Of a stretch of DNA of 7,457 nucleotides, positions 1 to 5,800 are shown in pieces. The notes beneath the pieces were generated by a model. That model was not told the origin of the DNA, ran no database searches, and saw only the letters and a program-made list of their open reading frames with translations. The position numbers were made by a program, and so were the translations under genes. Every line of letters begins with the position of its first letter. Positions within the stretch are counted from its first letter, which is position 1. The stretch is from the NCBI GenBank assembly GCA_964612085.1, contig CAZTCJ010000132.1, positions 1 through 7,457 on the forward strand. The letters are read 5' to 3'. This DNA comes from CAZTCJ01 sp964612085 (lineage in GTDB: Bacteria > Pseudomonadota > Alphaproteobacteria > JAJFIK01).

Positions 1-484
1 CCATGTAACGGCGCATGATCTTGTAGCGCCCCTTGGGCATGATGGGCGTCTCGGCAAGCGACCATTTGGGCGACGCGCCAAGGCCAATGAAGCCGATGCC
101 CAATTCATTGGCCACGGTTTCCACCTGATCCAGATGGGTATGCACTTCGTCACAGGTCTGATGAAGATTGTCGAGCAGGGCGCCGGACAGTTCGAACTGG
201 CCGCCCGGCTCCAGGCTGACGGACGCGCCCCCGGCTTTCAGCCCGACGAGCGTTTCGCCTTCGCGCACCGGATCCCAGCCGAACCGTTGCAGGCCTTCGA
301 GCATGGCCTTGACGCCGGACGGCCCGTCATAGGGCAGTGGCGACAGGTCCTCCGTGTGAAAGCCGAACTTCTCGTGCTCGGTGCCGATGCGCCAATCGGA
401 TTTGGGCTTGCAGCCGCTTTCAAGATAAGCGGCCAGCTGGTCGCGGCTCTCGATCGGGCCGCCGCCGGACTGCGGGATGGACAT
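1..484 (-). CDS. gshA: Glutamate-cysteine ligase, N-terminal part (runs off left edge)
   Basis: This gene encodes the ATP-dependent ligase joining L-glutamate to L-cysteine, the first step of glutathione synthesis in the cytoplasm. The visible 161 residues contain the family's N-terminal signatures: WRIGTEHEKFG at about residues 31-41, the SLEPGGQFELSG strand at about 90-101 (substrate-binding region), and PKGRYKIMRRYM at 150-161, where the window ends. These match the plant/alphaproteobacterial class (GCS2 superfamily, usually about 450 residues) rather than the enterobacterial GshA, so roughly two thirds is missing only because of the window edge. The start at 484 is chosen because a good Shine-Dalgarno sequence (AGGGAG) lies 5 bases upstream and no in-frame ATG was found upstream as far as about 547. 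It follows rsmE on the same strand after 115 bases, enough for its own promoter. From general knowledge, rsmE and gshA are often neighbours in alphaproteobacteria. The family call is firm. Confidence 0.94.
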   Translation of the reverse strand, partial: MSIPQSGGGPIESRDQLAAYLESGCKPKSDWRIGTEHEKFGFHTEDLSPLPYDGPSGVKAMLEGLQRFGWDPVREGETLVGLKAGGASVSLEPGGQFELSGALLDNLHQTCDEVHTHLDQVETVANELGIGFIGLGASPKWSLAETPIMPKGRYKIMRRYM

Positions 485-489
485 GGGAT

Positions 490-495
490 CTCCCT
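490..495 (-). promoter_or_regulatory. Ribosome binding site of gshA
   Basis: AGGGAG, read on the minus strand, sits 5 bases before the ATG at 484. It is the best Shine-Dalgarno match among the starts examined in this window and fixes the gshA start. Confidence 0.7.
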
Positions 496-537
496 GGAGG
501 CCGATTTCGCCAGGGCTTGCCCCCAGCCGTTCGATGT

Positions 538-566
538 CATGTAGCGACCTTGCAAAGCCCTTACAA
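538..566 (-). promoter_or_regulatory. Possible gshA promoter
   Basis: On the minus strand, TTGTAA (566-561) and TACATG (543-538) are separated by 17 bases. The first matches four of six bases of the TTGACA -35 box and the second three of six of TATAAT. It lies in the 115-base gap between rsmE and gshA, about 50 bases upstream of the gshA start, where a promoter would be expected. The boxes are weak and gshA may instead be read through from rsmE. This is inferred from position and spacing only. Confidence 0.22.
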
Positions 567-591
567 CAGTCAGGGTTACCGGCAGGCTGAT

Positions 592-603
592 TTAAGCGCT
601 TAA
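592..603. repeat. 12-base perfect palindrome at the rsmE stop codon
   Basis: TTAAGCGCTTAA reads identically on both strands and includes the rsmE stop codon (602-600). It resembles a dimeric-regulator site and lies upstream of gshA. It has four bases between TTAA half-sites, so it is not the classical CtrA site, which has seven. No U-tract follows, so it is not an evident terminator. Its function is unknown. Confidence 0.45.
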
Positions 604-1412
604 CGCCAATCGCCGAGCGCCGCCTGCCACAGGGTCAGAGCGGCGATGGCCGCCGTATCGGCGCGCATGATGCGCGGCCCGAGGCTCGCCCGCACCAGAC
701 CGGGAAGTTTGAGCAGCACCGCCCGTTCCTCGGGCGCGAAACCGCCTTCCGGCCCGATCAGCACGCTCCAGGGGCCGCCGCCGAGCCCGTTCAGGGCCGC
801 CAAAGCCGGTTTGACACCTGCCTCCGCGCCCGCCTCATCGCAGAACAGCAGCCGCCCCGCGCGCTCGTCCCAGCCCGCCGCCAGATCCGACAGGGCCACG
901 GGCTCCAGCACCTCGGGCACGGTCAGCCGTCCGCATTGTTCCGCCGCCTCTATGACATTCGCGGTGAGCCGGTCCTGGTTGACGCGGGAGACGATGGTGC
1001 GCCGGGTGAAGACGGGCCGCAGGGCCGAGACGCCCAGCTCGGTCGCTTTCTGGACCAGGAAATCGAGGCGGGCGCGTTTGACCGGCGCGAACAGCAGGGT
1101 GAGATCGGGCACGGTGTCCTGATCCCGGGTCAGGGTCTCGGGCCGCACCGTCACCTGGCGTTTGGAGACCGTCTCGACCGCCGCGCTCCACTCACCATCG
1201 CGGCCGTTAAACAGCAGCACCCGGCCGCCCGGCTTCAGCCGCATGACATTGCTCAGATAATGGCTTTGCTCCGCCCCCAGAGAAAAGGGCGCGCCCTGGC
1301 TCAAACCGCCGGAAACGTAAAGGCGGATCTTGCCCGTCGCGCAGGCCTGCGGCGCGTCTTCCAACGCGGCGTCCGGCGGGCCATCGGCCGCATCCGCCCG
1401 CTCTTTCGTCAT
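600..1412 (-). CDS. rsmE: 16S rRNA (uracil-1498-N3)-methyltransferase RsmE
   Basis: This cytoplasmic SPOUT-class enzyme uses SAM to methylate N3 of U1498 in 16S rRNA within the assembled small subunit. The 270-residue product shows the family order: an N-terminal RNA-binding domain at about 28-95 (IRLYV at the first strand, HYLSNVMRLKPGG at 51-63), QKATELGVSALRPVFTRRT at 121-139, EQCGR at 158-162, and the SAM-binding trefoil knot with LIGPEGGF at 218-225 and LGPRIMRADTAAIAAL at 244-259. ADTA stands where E. coli has TETT, which I recall as common in alphaproteobacteria. The start at 1412 has AGGA 8 bases upstream and keeps the gene clear of its neighbour. A longer frame from 1520 would add 36 unsupported residues overlapping the upstream gene. 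Even so, about 27 residues of low-complexity acidic extension precede the usual start of the domain. It lies 26 bases after the upstream gene's stop, so the two are probably cotranscribed. Confidence 0.95.
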   Translation of the reverse strand: MTKERADAADGPPDAALEDAPQACATGKIRLYVSGGLSQGAPFSLGAEQSHYLSNVMRLKPGGRVLLFNGRDGEWSAAVETVSKRQVTVRPETLTRDQDTVPDLTLLFAPVKRARLDFLVQKATELGVSALRPVFTRRTIVSRVNQDRLTANVIEAAEQCGRLTVPEVLEPVALSDLAAGWDERAGRLLFCDEAGAEAGVKPALAALNGLGGGPWSVLIGPEGGFAPEERAVLLKLPGLVRASLGPRIMRADTAAIAALTLWQAALGDWR

Positions 1413-1420
1413 GGTGTTCG

Positions 1421-1424
1421 TCCT
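1421..1424 (-). promoter_or_regulatory. Ribosome binding site of rsmE
   Basis: AGGA on the minus strand lies 8 bases before the ATG at 1412, within the 26-base gap after the upstream gene. It supports this start over the in-frame ATG at 1520, which lies inside the upstream gene. Confidence 0.55.
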
Positions 1425-1438
1425 ATCGGCCGGTCGCC

Positions 1439-3043
1439 CTACCGGCTGGCCAGGGTCCGCCGCGACCGTGCGATGTGGTGTTTCATCAGGCTGGCCCAGC
1501 CCGCGAGTCCGCGTTCCCAATCCGGCGGCGACTGGTAGCGCTGATAGATGGCCAGCACATGATCGTAGACGGACGGTTCGTAGGCCGCAAGCGCGAGCCA
1601 GCCGAAGGCCGTGCTTTCCCGGTCGCCCTTCTTGGCGTCCTGGCCCGTGCCGATCACCCGGTGTTTCACGCTGCCATCGCTTTGCGCCATCAGCTCGGTG
1701 AAGGTGCGCGCGAGCTTGCGCATCAGAGCGCGGTCCGCCCCCTCGATGCTGGCCTGTTCCGCCAGGACCAGAAACTCCACATCGATGGCGCCGTGGCCCA
1801 CATCCTCGGACGGCGCGTTGTTCTCCGGATCGTAAGGATCGTAGTGCCAGCTCAAACGGCCCGCCCGTTCGCGCATATGGGTGCGGAAATAGGCGACGAG
1901 CCGGCGGGCCATCTCCCGGTACTCCGGCACCGGATCATGGCGGTCCACGAGCAGGGCGGCGGCGAGCATGGTGGCGCTCTGATTGTAAGGCACCGGATTG
2001 GACCAGATGCCGCCGCCGCGCCGGGCGTTGTAATAGCTGCCGGAGACGTCCCGGTAGCGGTCGCTCCGCCAAAGGGAGACATGAAAATCGATGATCTCGC
2101 GCACCTGCGTCAGCACCGCGCGCGCGTAAGGCCGGTAGGCGCTGAACCGGTGATCGCTCAGGACCAGATCGACGAACTGCATGATGTGGTGGGCGATATG
2201 GCCGTCGATCAAAGGCTCGATGCGGGTCTCGCCGTTGAAAACCTTGCGCCAGCCGGGCGCGGCCAGGGTCTTGTCGTCGAACAGGGGCTGGGGCCCGGAA
2301 TGATAGGGATCTTCCCTGACATCGAGCGCACCGCGCGCGGCCCTTGCCCGGTCGGTATGATCGAACATGAAGGCGACGAGCGAGCGGGCCTTTTCCAGAT
2401 AAAAGGGCGAGGACGTTACATCCGCCATCAGAACATAGGCCTTGAGCAGATAGCCCAGACGCCAGGCCAGAACGCCGCCTTCGATCTCAGGGCCGTAATG
2501 GCTGCCGGGCGCGTCTTCCAGGCCGTAAATCGTCAGAAAGGCCTCGTTCCAGTCCTGGACGGAAATGCCTTCGAAATCGCGCAGGGCCGTCGGCATACCG
2601 AAATTCAAATCCCGGACGGCCAGGGGCTTTTCGAGGGTGGTTTCCTCGAACAGCCGGGTGACAGCCTCCACGCGCACGCCATAGCGGCCCGGCGGCACAT
2701 GGGTGCTGTTCAGCTCAAGCGGCAAGCTATCCGGTTCGGCAATCAGCCGGTCGTTGACATAGATCGCCAGCTTGCGGAATTGCGCCTCAGGATCGGCTGC
2801 ATGGATCGAAATCGAGACGGGCTCGCCCGCCCCCGCGACGCCCTTGGCCGGCGACACGGACAGGGAAACGACCTGCGGCTTCCCCGCCCCGGCGGCGACA
2901 CCGGCCGCCGCCCCGAACAGGACATCCGGCTCCGCGCCCCGGGCAGCGGTCTGCCCGGCAGGCTCCGCGGCCCCAGCCCCAGCGGCAAAAACACACCCGC
3001 CCACAAAGGCGGCGAACAGCGCCCCGAAACGCGTCAGCCCCAT
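1439..3043 (-). CDS. Exported protein of unknown function, Ig-like plus probable alpha/alpha-toroid domains
   Basis: I do not recognise a named family. With the start at 3043 the product has 534 residues. Residues 1-26 look like a signal peptide: MGLTR, a hydrophobic stretch, then a small-residue cleavage region (AGAGAA). A VGGC sequence at 14-17 is a poor lipobox candidate, so a periplasmic or secreted protein is likelier. An Ala/Gly-rich linker follows. Residues about 56-148 are beta-rich with alternating hydrophobics and a PPGRYGVRVEA motif, like an Ig-like or carbohydrate-binding-type domain. From about 160 to the end is a helical region with aromatic clusters (GGVLAWRLGYLLKAY, GGGIWSNPVPYNQSATML at about 343-360, WHYDPYDPENNAPSEDVGHG at about 399-418), the style of six-hairpin (alpha/alpha toroid) glycosidase-like or polysaccharide-lyase-like enzymes. 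Catalytic function is not shown. An in-frame ATG at 3094 would add 17 charged residues ahead of the signal peptide; 3043 gives the canonical one but has only a G-rich upstream tract. It is probably the first gene of a run with rsmE. Confidence 0.82.
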   Translation of the reverse strand: MGLTRFGALFAAFVGGCVFAAGAGAAEPAGQTAARGAEPDVLFGAAAGVAAGAGKPQVVSLSVSPAKGVAGAGEPVSISIHAADPEAQFRKLAIYVNDRLIAEPDSLPLELNSTHVPPGRYGVRVEAVTRLFEETTLEKPLAVRDLNFGMPTALRDFEGISVQDWNEAFLTIYGLEDAPGSHYGPEIEGGVLAWRLGYLLKAYVLMADVTSSPFYLEKARSLVAFMFDHTDRARAARGALDVREDPYHSGPQPLFDDKTLAAPGWRKVFNGETRIEPLIDGHIAHHIMQFVDLVLSDHRFSAYRPYARAVLTQVREIIDFHVSLWRSDRYRDVSGSYYNARRGGGIWSNPVPYNQSATMLAAALLVDRHDPVPEYREMARRLVAYFRTHMRERAGRLSWHYDPYDPENNAPSEDVGHGAIDVEFLVLAEQASIEGADRALMRKLARTFTELMAQSDGSVKHRVIGTGQDAKKGDRESTAFGWLALAAYEPSVYDHVLAIYQRYQSPPDWERGLAGWASLMKHHIARSRRTLASR

Positions 3044-3108
3044 CACGACCCCCGTCTTCACCCGGTCCGGATCCTTCCCGTGAGATCCGGCCATCGCCTT
3101 TTTCTCAC

Positions 3109-3114
3109 ATTTTA
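3109..3114 (-). promoter_or_regulatory. Possible -10 box for the exported-protein gene
   Basis: TAAAAT on the minus strand matches five of six bases of TATAAT and lies in the divergent gap shared with ubiA. No convincing -35 box is found 16-18 bases further upstream, where the DNA is GC-rich. Transcription from here would start just before the ATG at 3094, leaving a leader of roughly 55 bases for the ATG at 3043. Confidence 0.25.
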
Positions 3115-3150
3115 GACAGGATCCGCAACGCGCGCGGCCCCGTCCTGGCG

Positions 3151-3171
3151 CTTGCGCAGACAGCGCACAAG
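3151..3171. repeat. Inverted repeat in the ubiA upstream region
   Basis: TGCGC (3153-3157) and GCGCA (3163-3167) are inverted around five bases. An alternative pairing with flanking CTTG and CAAG lengthens the stem with a two-base bulge. It ends 15 bases before the ubiA ATG, so it could be an operator or a leader hairpin near the start. In GC-rich DNA such repeats also arise by chance. Confidence 0.3.
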
Positions 3172-3186
3172 GGTTACCTCCCCCAT

Positions 3187-4134
3187 ATGAGCGATTTGAA
3201 CGAAACGGCGGACAGCAACGACCGCGTGGCGGATGCCCGGCCCGATAACTGGGTCGATGCCTATGCGCCCGCTTATCTGCGGCCCTATCTGCGGCTCGCC
3301 CGCTGGGACCGGCCCATCGGCACTTGGCTGCTGATCTGGCCGTGCTGGTGGGCGATCACGCTCGGCGTGGGCGCGACCACGGACCAGACCTTTCCTAATC
3401 CGGTGCTTTTGATCCTGTTCGCCATCGGCGCCGTGGCCATGCGCGGCGCGGGCTGCACCTATAACGACATTGTCGACCGGGACTACGACGCCAAGGTCGA
3501 GCGCACCGCCAAGCGGCCGATCCCCAGCGGTCAGGTCAGCGTGCGCAATGCCTGGATCTTTCTGGTCTTCCAGTCCCTGGTGGGCCTGCTGGTCCTGCTG
3601 ACCCTGAACCCGCTGACCATCGCTCTGGGCGTGCTATCCCTCGCCCTGGTCGCGGCCTATCCGTTCATGAAGCGGGTGACTTATTGGCCCCAAGCCTGGC
3701 TCGGCCTGACCTTCAACTGGGGCGCCCTGATGGGCTACACCGCCGCCACCGACAGCATGAGCCTGTCGTCCCTGTTTCTTTATATCGGCGGGATCCTGTG
3801 GACGCTGGGCTATGACACGATCTACGCCCATCAGGACAAGGAAGACGACGCCCTGATCGGCGTGAAGTCGAGCGCGCTCAAGCTGGGCGAACGCAGCGGC
3901 CCGTGGATCGCCACCTTCTATGCGGGCGCGCTGATCGCCTTCGGCCTCGCGGGCGCGCTGCAAGGCCTGGGCTGGGCGTTCTATCTGGGTCTCGCCGGGG
4001 CGGCGGCGCATTTCGCCTGGCAGCTCCGGTCGGTTGATTATGCTGATCCGGACTCCTGCTTGCGGGTCTTCAAATCGAACCAGTGGTTCGGCGCAATTTT
4101 GTTCGCAGCCATTCTGTTGGGTACACTGCTCTAA
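3187..4134 (+). CDS. ubiA: 4-hydroxybenzoate polyprenyltransferase UbiA
   Basis: This integral inner-membrane enzyme transfers a polyprenyl chain from its diphosphate to the ring of 4-hydroxybenzoate, the membrane-committing step of ubiquinone synthesis. The 315-residue product is of normal length. It carries both Asp-rich motifs that bind Mg-diphosphate: NDIVDRDYD at residues 93-101, followed by the family's ERTAKRPIPSGQV at 105-117, and YAHQDKEDD at 213-221, followed by IGVKSSALKLG. LRLARWDRPIGTWLL at 35-49 is the conserved first-helix entry. Hydrophobic helices lie at about 45-62, 72-90, 122-160, 168-214, 241-280 and 300-315, consistent with the all-helical transmembrane fold. About 30 polar residues precede the first helix. 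The ATG at 3187 is the only sensible start, though its Shine-Dalgarno sequence is poor (AAGGG about 14 bases upstream). It heads a plus-strand run with the next two genes and is divergent from the exported-protein gene. Confidence 0.96.
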   Translation: MSDLNETADSNDRVADARPDNWVDAYAPAYLRPYLRLARWDRPIGTWLLIWPCWWAITLGVGATTDQTFPNPVLLILFAIGAVAMRGAGCTYNDIVDRDYDAKVERTAKRPIPSGQVSVRNAWIFLVFQSLVGLLVLLTLNPLTIALGVLSLALVAAYPFMKRVTYWPQAWLGLTFNWGALMGYTAATDSMSLSSLFLYIGGILWTLGYDTIYAHQDKEDDALIGVKSSALKLGERSGPWIATFYAGALIAFGLAGALQGLGWAFYLGLAGAAAHFAWQLRSVDYADPDSCLRVFKSNQWFGAILFAAILLGTLL

Positions 4135-4158
4135 CCTAAGCGTTTGAGAGCCGTGCCC

Positions 4159-5106
4159 ATGAATGCCACCGCCGGACCCATCGCCGATCTCTTCACCCGC
4201 GCCGAAATCGCGGCGGTGCGCAGCACCTCCAACTGGAAGGGGCTCGTATCGGTCGCCACCTGCTGGGCCTGGATTTTCGGAGCCATAGCGCTCTTCGCCC
4301 TGTGGCCGAACCCGATCAGTTTCGTCTTGGGTCTCATGATCGTGGGCGGACGGCAACTCGGCCTGGCGGTGCTGATGCATGACGCCGCCCACGGCATCCT
4401 CACCCGCCACAAAGGCCTGAACGAATGGGTGGGGCATTGGCTGTGCGGCGCGCCCATCGCCAGCGATATGAAAGCCTACCGCACCTATCATCTGAAACAT
4501 CACCGCCATGTTCAGCAGCCGGAAGACCCGGACCTGATCCTGTCGGCGCCCTTCCCGGTGACGCGGGCGAGCCTCAGGCGCAAGATCGTCCGGGACCTGA
4601 CCGGCCAGACTTTCCTCAAGCAACGCAGCGCGCAACTGCGCGCCGCCCTGGGCAAACCGGGCGAGCCCTTCACCAAGCGGCTCGCCACCTTCCGCGCCAA
4701 GCTCGGGCCGTTCGTGCTGACCAATGCGATTCTGCTCGGCCTGCTCGCCCTGTTCGGGCAGGCGCATCTTTATCTGCTTCTGTGGCTCCTGCCCGCCGCC
4801 ACCTGGTTTGCCTTCGTCACCCGCATCCGCAATATCGGCGAACATGCGGTCGTTCCGGATAATGACGACCCCCTGCGCAATGCCCGCACCACTTACGCCG
4901 ACCCGATCGTCCGTCTGCTGCTGGCGCCCTACCGGGTGAGCTATCACCTGGAGCATCATCTGTTCATGTGGGTACCCCATTACAATCTGCCCAAACTCCA
5001 CGACATGCTGCTGGCCAAAGGGCTCGGGCCGCAGATGGAAATCCAGCCCGATTATTGGGCGGTACTGGCCCGCGCCGCCTCGAAACCGGACAAGGCCGCC
5101 GCCTGA
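4159..5106 (+). CDS. Membrane fatty acid desaturase family protein
   Basis: This is a di-iron membrane oxidase of the fatty acid desaturase superfamily. Such enzymes use O2 and electrons to desaturate or hydroxylate acyl chains or other lipids at the membrane face. The 315-residue product has the three histidine boxes: HDAAH at residues 74-78, HLKHH at 111-115, and HLEHH at 263-267 followed by LFMWVPHYNLPKLH. A further His lies in NIGEHA at about 225-230. Hydrophobic segments at about 28-50, 53-73, 183-200 and 203-220 fit the usual membrane hairpins. No cytochrome b5 or ferredoxin domain is present, so electrons must come from elsewhere. The substrate cannot be read from sequence; acyl-lipid desaturation is the default, and a hydroxylase is possible. 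The ATG at 4159 is preferred over a TTG at 4144 because GAGAG lies 8 bases upstream. It starts 24 bases after ubiA and ends 2 bases before the methyltransferase, so the three are probably one operon. Confidence 0.88.
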   Translation: MNATAGPIADLFTRAEIAAVRSTSNWKGLVSVATCWAWIFGAIALFALWPNPISFVLGLMIVGGRQLGLAVLMHDAAHGILTRHKGLNEWVGHWLCGAPIASDMKAYRTYHLKHHRHVQQPEDPDLILSAPFPVTRASLRRKIVRDLTGQTFLKQRSAQLRAALGKPGEPFTKRLATFRAKLGPFVLTNAILLGLLALFGQAHLYLLLWLLPAATWFAFVTRIRNIGEHAVVPDNDDPLRNARTTYADPIVRLLLAPYRVSYHLEHHLFMWVPHYNLPKLHDMLLAKGLGPQMEIQPDYWAVLARAASKPDKAAA

Positions 5107-5108
5107 TC

Positions 5109-5780
5109 ATGCCGCCGGAAAAGACCCGCCCGATCGATGATCCCGCCTGGTTCATCATCGATAACACCGCCGTGGAACGCCCGCCCCTGGTGCCGGAAAT
5201 CGCCCTCCACCTGGCGAGCGAAACCGTCCCCTTGTGGACCATGACCGAAGAGGATCTGGCAGCGCGCGGCCTGCCGCCGCCCTTCTGGGCGTTCGCCTGG
5301 GCGGGCGGCCAAGCGCTTGCCCGCCACGTGCTCGACAATCCCGTGCTTGTCCACGACAAGCGCGTCCTTGATTTCGGGTCCGGCTCGGGACTTGTCGCCA
5401 TCGCAGCAGGTTTGAGCAGTGCGCACAGCGTGCTGGCGAGCGACGTGGACCCGTTCGCGGCGGAAGCCATCACCCTCAACGCCGCGCTCAACGGCGTCGC
5501 GGTGACCGCCACGTCCGAGGATCTGGTGGGCCGGACCGATTTGGCTGTGGATGTCGTATGCGCGGGCGATGTCTGTTACGAGCAGCCGCTGGCGGGCCGG
5601 GTCGAAGCCTGGCTGCGGGCGCTGGCGGGCCAGGGCGTGACGGTGCTGATCGGCGACCCTGGGCGCACCCATGTGCCCGTGACGAAGATCACGCATCTGG
5701 ACACCTATCGGGTCGCGACCAGCCGGGCGCTGGAAGACAATGCGGTGCGGCGCACCGCCGTCTGGCGCCTTGAGCCGTAA
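5109..5780 (+). CDS. SAM-dependent methyltransferase, probable ETF beta-subunit lysine methyltransferase
   Basis: This is a 223-residue class I (seven-beta-strand) methyltransferase of the NNT1/EFM7 type (COG3897). The sequence best resembles the METTL20 (ETFBKMT) branch, whose members, including an Agrobacterium one, methylate lysines on the beta subunit of electron transfer flavoprotein beside the loop that docks acyl-CoA dehydrogenases. Visible elements are PPFWAFAWAGGQALAR at 57-72, the SAM loop VLDFGSGSGL at 86-95, acidic SAM ribose contacts in SDVDP at 111-115, the GDVCYE motif at 153-158 (the D-x-x-Y type substrate/catalytic signature), and IGDPGR at 181-186. No transmembrane segment is seen, so it is cytoplasmic. 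The ATG at 5109 lies 2 bases after the desaturase stop (TGATCATG), implying translational coupling. A longer frame opening at 4968 only overlaps the desaturase. The ETF substrate is inferred from family resemblance, and another protein or small-molecule target is possible. Confidence 0.85.
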   Translation: MPPEKTRPIDDPAWFIIDNTAVERPPLVPEIALHLASETVPLWTMTEEDLAARGLPPPFWAFAWAGGQALARHVLDNPVLVHDKRVLDFGSGSGLVAIAAGLSSAHSVLASDVDPFAAEAITLNAALNGVAVTATSEDLVGRTDLAVDVVCAGDVCYEQPLAGRVEAWLRALAGQGVTVLIGDPGRTHVPVTKITHLDTYRVATSRALEDNAVRRTAVWRLEP

Positions 5781-5800
5781 ATCAGGGCCTGGCGGGCGGT
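5754..5800. terminator. Weak candidate bidirectional terminator hairpin
   Basis: ACCGCC (5754-5759) and GGCGGT (5795-5800) are inverted across the point where two convergent genes end one base apart. The loop is long (35 bases), though further short GC pairings inside it could help. There is no T-run on either side. This is the only stem spanning the junction that I noticed, and support is poor. Confidence 0.15.

Noticed and set aside
134..544. A 136-codon plus-strand open frame over the gshA start
   Set aside because: It is antisense to clear glutamate-cysteine ligase coding sequence and has no family resemblance or ribosome binding site.
573..580. GGGTTACC occurring both before gshA (573-580) and before ubiA (3171-3178), as a possible shared operator
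   Set aside because: A single shared 8-mer between two gaps of about 100 bases is not rare by chance, and the copies differ in distance and orientation relative to their genes.
592..604. CtrA cell-cycle regulator binding site
   Set aside because: The classical site has TTAA half-sites seven bases apart; here they are four apart.
1413..1520. A longer N-terminus for RsmE, starting inside the upstream gene
   Set aside because: The extra 36 residues overlap the upstream gene's end and resemble nothing in RsmE; AGGA 8 bases before 1412 supports the shorter form.
1475..3115. A very long open frame on the plus strand (about 546 codons) opposite the exported-protein gene
   Set aside because: Its translation is rich in Arg, Gly, His and Gln with no recognisable domain, as expected from antisense of GC-rich coding DNA. 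The opposite strand gives a signal peptide and coherent domain structure.
3634..5001. A 455-codon open frame on the minus strand opposite ubiA and the desaturase gene
   Set aside because: Both opposite genes have unmistakable family motifs, and this frame reads as Gly/Arg/Gln-rich low-complexity sequence.
4968..5108. A longer N-terminus for the methyltransferase, starting inside the desaturase gene
   Set aside because: The added 47 residues are Arg/Gly/Ala-rich shadow sequence over desaturase coding DNA. The ATG at 5109 fits the family start and the coupled 2-base gap.
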